Part shown: one piece after another, positions 5,092 through 7,188 of the stretch
Layout of the letters: every line of letters starts with the position of its first letter
Position numbering within the stretch: position 1 is the stretch's first letter
Assembly (NCBI GenBank): GCA_038231615.1
Contig: JBBRLA010000450.1
Span: forward strand, 1 to 7,188
Direction of reading: 5' to 3'
Source: JBBRLA01 sp038231615
Lineage (GTDB): Bacteria; Myxococcota_A; Polyangia; Palsa-1104; JAEUJZ01
Length of the DNA stretch: 7,188 nucleotides
Made by a program: the position numbers and the translations under genes
The notes under the pieces: model-generated
Told to the model about the DNA's origin: nothing
The model's database searches: none
What the model saw: only the letters and a program-made list of their open reading frames with translations

Positions 5092-6756
5092 TTACTTCAA
5101 TGACCGAAGCAGATCGGCGCCACGAAAGGCGCCGGAAAGGCGCTGGAGGGATTCATCGAGCAGCCCGCTCTTCTTCAACGTGGCCTCTACCGTGGCCACT
5201 GCGTGTTCGTAGATCCGGTCCCGGTTCGCATCCAGAAATGTCTCGGCATCGGCAAAATTCTTGTGAGTCAGATCCTGCACTCGAAGCAAGCCCAGGCCCT
5301 TCAGCAACTCCTGCCCCATCAACATCGCCAAGAAGTGAGACGCATAAGGCAGGAAGCGGGGATTTTCGCGACGTTTGCGCTCGGTCTCCACGGTTCTGAA
5401 AAGCTGCACTGCAAGGATGAGCTGAGCGCCATTCACGCTATCGTTGAAAATCCTGCCGTAGTGAGGCTCAAGGAAAAGACTGCTTCGGTAAAGACGGGCC
5501 TTGTTGGGCCCCCGTTGCCACACCGCGAGGAGTGCCTCCGCTGCAACGCGCAAACTGATGGCCCGGTCCCCTCTTCCACCGGCGCTGTCTCGCTTGCGCC
5601 GATACTCGAACCCGAGGTCCTTTACGGCCAGTTCCAGCTTCTTCTGGATTGCGTCGTTCGAACGGAGGTCGTGTAGCTCGACCTGGCTCTGGTTGTTGGT
5701 CGCATAGGTGATGCGATCGATCAGATCGCTGTCCTGGTCCCGCTCCAACTCATAGAGGCGCAAGAGAACATACGTTTGGCTGTAGTCCTCGGATGCATGC
5801 ATCCGAAGTGTCTCCTCGATGGTCCGACCCGTCTGCCCTCCGTTGATGATATAAAAGTTCTCGACCAAAATCTTCCAGCCGGACTTCTGGCCTTCGTTGT
5901 GGCGAAACTTGTCGCAGATCGCCGTGATGCCATTGTTGAAGAAGTAGAAATTTTTCCGGCCCTCGGCGGACAGCAAGCTCTCTTGAATATTTTGGTTCAC
6001 CCGGTTGTTGCCCAGATACCGGCGAATGTTTCGCTCCAACAAAAGGTTGTCGTACCGGTTGAACAAGACGGCCAACTCGGTGATCGGCAGCTTGCCAACC
6101 AGGACGCGACGGTAGGCGAAGTGCTCGACCACGGCCTCGCCCGCGAGCTGGATGCTGTCATTGATTGGCTTCTGGCTCTGCAGGAGCTGGACGATCCGAT
6201 TATGATTCATGTGCTCCCAGGCGACCTGGTTAGGAGGGAGCTGGGCGGCGTCAATCACTTGCCGCCCTTTCACATTCCAGATTCGCCCGTTGTTGCACAG
6301 GACCACGCGAAAAGAAGGAATAGTCCCATCCGCGATGAGCGAGCGGACCTCCTCGACCCTCACTAGCAAGCGGCAGTTCATCGGGGGGAGCTTCGCGTCG
6401 GGATCGAAAAGCGTCCGCAGCGTCGAGATGACCTGCACGATGGCATTTTCGCCGAACTCGGAGAGCCCGTCATCCCGCTGATTGTATTTTCCCTGAAAGA
6501 GCGTGATGGTAAATTCGTCGTTTTTGGGGTCTCCGACGTGGATGGCGTCGATTCCCGCGTCATCTCCGCCTTCGGTCAGGCAGTCGAGGGCGTCCTCGTC
6601 AGTGAGGTCAAAAAGGGTCTTGACACAGAGGAAAACGAAGGCCGCGGCCTGCTGCCTCGCAGCGTCTTTAAGGTGAAGAGAATCGACGAAAAAATCTTGA
6701 TGGACCTCGGTCAGCTTGGTGAGCCGCTGGTCGACGATACCTAAATTGATGTCCAT
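5092..6756 (-). CDS. AIPR-family phage-resistance protein with PD-(D/E)XK-like N-terminus
   Basis: This is a 554-residue protein from the ATG at 6756; a TTG 12 codons upstream (6792) is also possible. The AIPR (abortive infection phage resistance) core is visible as ERNIRRYLGNNRVNQNIQES (about 241-260), NFYFFNNGITAICDKF (about 269-284) and ENFYIINGGQTGRTI (299-313). The N-terminal part has EGGDDAGIDAI (62-72) followed by LFQGKY (86-91). This E...D...QxK spacing is the pattern of Mrr-like restriction nucleases, with D70, Q88 and K90 as likely catalytic residues. The protein is cytoplasmic, and a role as a DNA- or RNA-cutting effector against phage is inferred from the family. The ATG start was chosen because MDINLGIVDQRL fits the short helical beginning usual for AIPR proteins. 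It is divergent from a helicase and is followed 61 bp downstream by the XRE gene on the same strand. Its GC content is far below its neighbours (43% at 6661-6720, 47% at 5941-6000), which suggests horizontal acquisition. Confidence 0.9.
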   Translation of the reverse strand: MDINLGIVDQRLTKLTEVHQDFFVDSLHLKDAARQQAAAFVFLCVKTLFDLTDEDALDCLTEGGDDAGIDAIHVGDPKNDEFTITLFQGKYNQRDDGLSEFGENAIVQVISTLRTLFDPDAKLPPMNCRLLVRVEEVRSLIADGTIPSFRVVLCNNGRIWNVKGRQVIDAAQLPPNQVAWEHMNHNRIVQLLQSQKPINDSIQLAGEAVVEHFAYRRVLVGKLPITELAVLFNRYDNLLLERNIRRYLGNNRVNQNIQESLLSAEGRKNFYFFNNGITAICDKFRHNEGQKSGWKILVENFYIINGGQTGRTIEETLRMHASEDYSQTYVLLRLYELERDQDSDLIDRITYATNNQSQVELHDLRSNDAIQKKLELAVKDLGFEYRRKRDSAGGRGDRAISLRVAAEALLAVWQRGPNKARLYRSSLFLEPHYGRIFNDSVNGAQLILAVQLFRTVETERKRRENPRFLPYASHFLAMLMGQELLKGLGLLRVQDLTHKNFADAETFLDANRDRIYEHAVATVEATLKKSGLLDESLQRLSGAFRGADLLRSLK

Positions 6757-6762
6757 GAGGTA

Positions 6763-6792
6763 ATTCTCATTCTCACCCAAGGAGCGTGTCAA
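6763..6792 (-). promoter_or_regulatory. Candidate promoter directly before the AIPR start
   Basis: The minus strand has a perfect TTGACA at 6792-6787, an 18-nt spacer, then GAGAAT at 6768-6763 (4/6 match to TATAAT). The -10 ends 6 nt before the ATG at 6756, so the transcript would start at about the A of the ATG. If this promoter is real, the TTG start at 6792 cannot be the one used. Confidence 0.4.
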
Positions 6793-6837
6793 CTGCCCAC
6801 CGAAGCGAGGCGAAGCAAGGAAGGCCGCGGCCCGGAA

Positions 6838-6907
6838 ACTACCGGAAACTACCGATCGAACTACCGCGTAGTACCGCTATTACCTGTTGCAATGTTCAGT
6901 ATTACCA
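6838..6907. promoter_or_regulatory. Helically phased array of AnTACC motifs between AIPR and helicase
   Basis: Heptamers of the form A(C/G/T)TACC(G/T/A) start at 6838, 6848, 6860, 6870, 6879 and 6901: ACTACCG three times, then AGTACCG, ATTACCT and ATTACCA. Spacings of 10, 12, 10, 9 and 22 bp are close to whole turns of DNA, so all copies would face the same side of the helix. One copy also forms the inverted repeat ACTAC-CGC-GTAGT (6860-6872). This looks like a cooperative binding site for a regulator in the shared control region of the two divergent genes. Confidence 0.5.
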
Positions 6908-6997
6908 GTCAGTATAGGATCACGTTTCGGGGTGCTGTCACAGGGTGCCACCAGCCACCGTGCCGGCCCGAGCCGTGCCACAGGGAGGATTTCGCAC

Positions 6998-7188
6998 ATG
7001 CAGGTCCGTCAACTCGCCGCCTATGATGTTGCCCCCCGGACCATCGAGGCCTTCCGGGCTGCCATCGGAGACGCTCTCTTGCCGGCGCAGGAGCTGGCGG
7101 TACGCGCGGGACTGCTCGGCGGCGCCTCGCCCTACCCTGGAGAAAGGGGCCAGAATTTGCTCATCGCCGCGCCGACCTCGGCGGGTAA
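6998..7188 (+). CDS. Ski2/Hel308-like superfamily 2 DNA/RNA helicase (N-terminus only)
   Basis: The ATG at 6998 follows AGGGAGG (6982-6988) at a 9-nt spacing. The frame is open for 63 codons to the window edge. Residues about 28-40 (LLPAQELAVRAGL) match the Q-motif/LxPxQ region of Ski2-like helicases. The last residues, NLLIAAPTSAG, are the start of motif I (Walker A); the next codon begins AA and would be Lys in the usual APTSAGKT. The enzyme should unwind or translocate on nucleic acid using ATP. All later motifs are outside the window, so the subfamily (Ski2-like, Hel308-like or a DEAD/DEAH-box defence helicase) is uncertain. It is divergent from the AIPR gene and probably belongs to the same locus. 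Confidence 0.85.
   Translation, partial: MQVRQLAAYDVAPRTIEAFRAAIGDALLPAQELAVRAGLLGGASPYPGERGQNLLIAAPTSAG

Noticed and set aside
1..7188. CRISPR arrays, tRNA or rRNA genes
   Set aside because: All tandem repeats seen are contiguous without spacers, and no tRNA-like cloverleaf or rRNA sequence was recognised by eye.

Overview
The window is high-GC bacterial DNA. By hand count, bases 1201-1260 are 75% GC and 2581-2640 are 77% GC. It carries secreted or lipoprotein metallohydrolase, MDR oxidoreductase and regulator genes next to what looks like a phage-defence locus. The GC content and a CehA/McbA-type lipoprotein suggest a Myxococcota-like (deltaproteobacterial) chromosome, but this placement is tentative.

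Layout. (1) Bases 1-114, minus: the start of a secreted protein that runs off the left edge. (2) 115-363: a divergent intergenic region with promoter-like elements placed almost on the two start codons. (3) 364-2091, plus: a CehA/McbA-type PHP-fold metallohydrolase with a lipoprotein-like signal. (4) 2092-2382: a dense non-coding stretch. It holds a 158-bp MITE-like element with about 33-bp imperfect inverted-repeat arms and internal hairpins, then three copies of a 15-bp self-complementary repeat. (5) 2383-3390, plus: a zinc-independent MDR (quinone oxidoreductase/alcohol dehydrogenase-like) enzyme. (6) 3391-3489: three tandem 33-bp repeats where the plus- and minus-strand genes converge. (7) 4071-3481, minus: a small lipoprotein gene interrupted by one in-frame TGA. 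Its start codon overlaps the stop of (8) 5030-4068, minus: an XRE-type regulator with a collagen-like GQAG(P/S)S repeat linker and an unrecognised C-terminal domain. A perfect palindrome, AAACGTGACACGTTT, sits immediately upstream of this gene. (9) 6756-5092, minus: an AIPR-family (abortive infection/phage resistance) protein with a PD-(D/E)XK-like N-terminal motif, in DNA of clearly lower GC. (10) 6757-6997: an intergenic region with a helically phased array of AnTACC motifs. (11) 6998-7188, plus: the start of a Ski2/Hel308-like superfamily 2 helicase, cut by the window edge inside its Walker A motif.

How the genes may work together. The clearest functional unit is the divergent pair of AIPR protein and SF2 helicase. 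This is a plausible nuclease plus helicase anti-phage module with a shared control region. The XRE regulator and its translationally coupled lipoprotein lie directly downstream of AIPR on the same strand. They could be a separate regulatory pair, or could control the defence genes, because the TCACGTTT half-site of the palindrome recurs in front of the helicase. The left-hand genes (PHP hydrolase, MDR enzyme) look like ordinary chromosomal genes.
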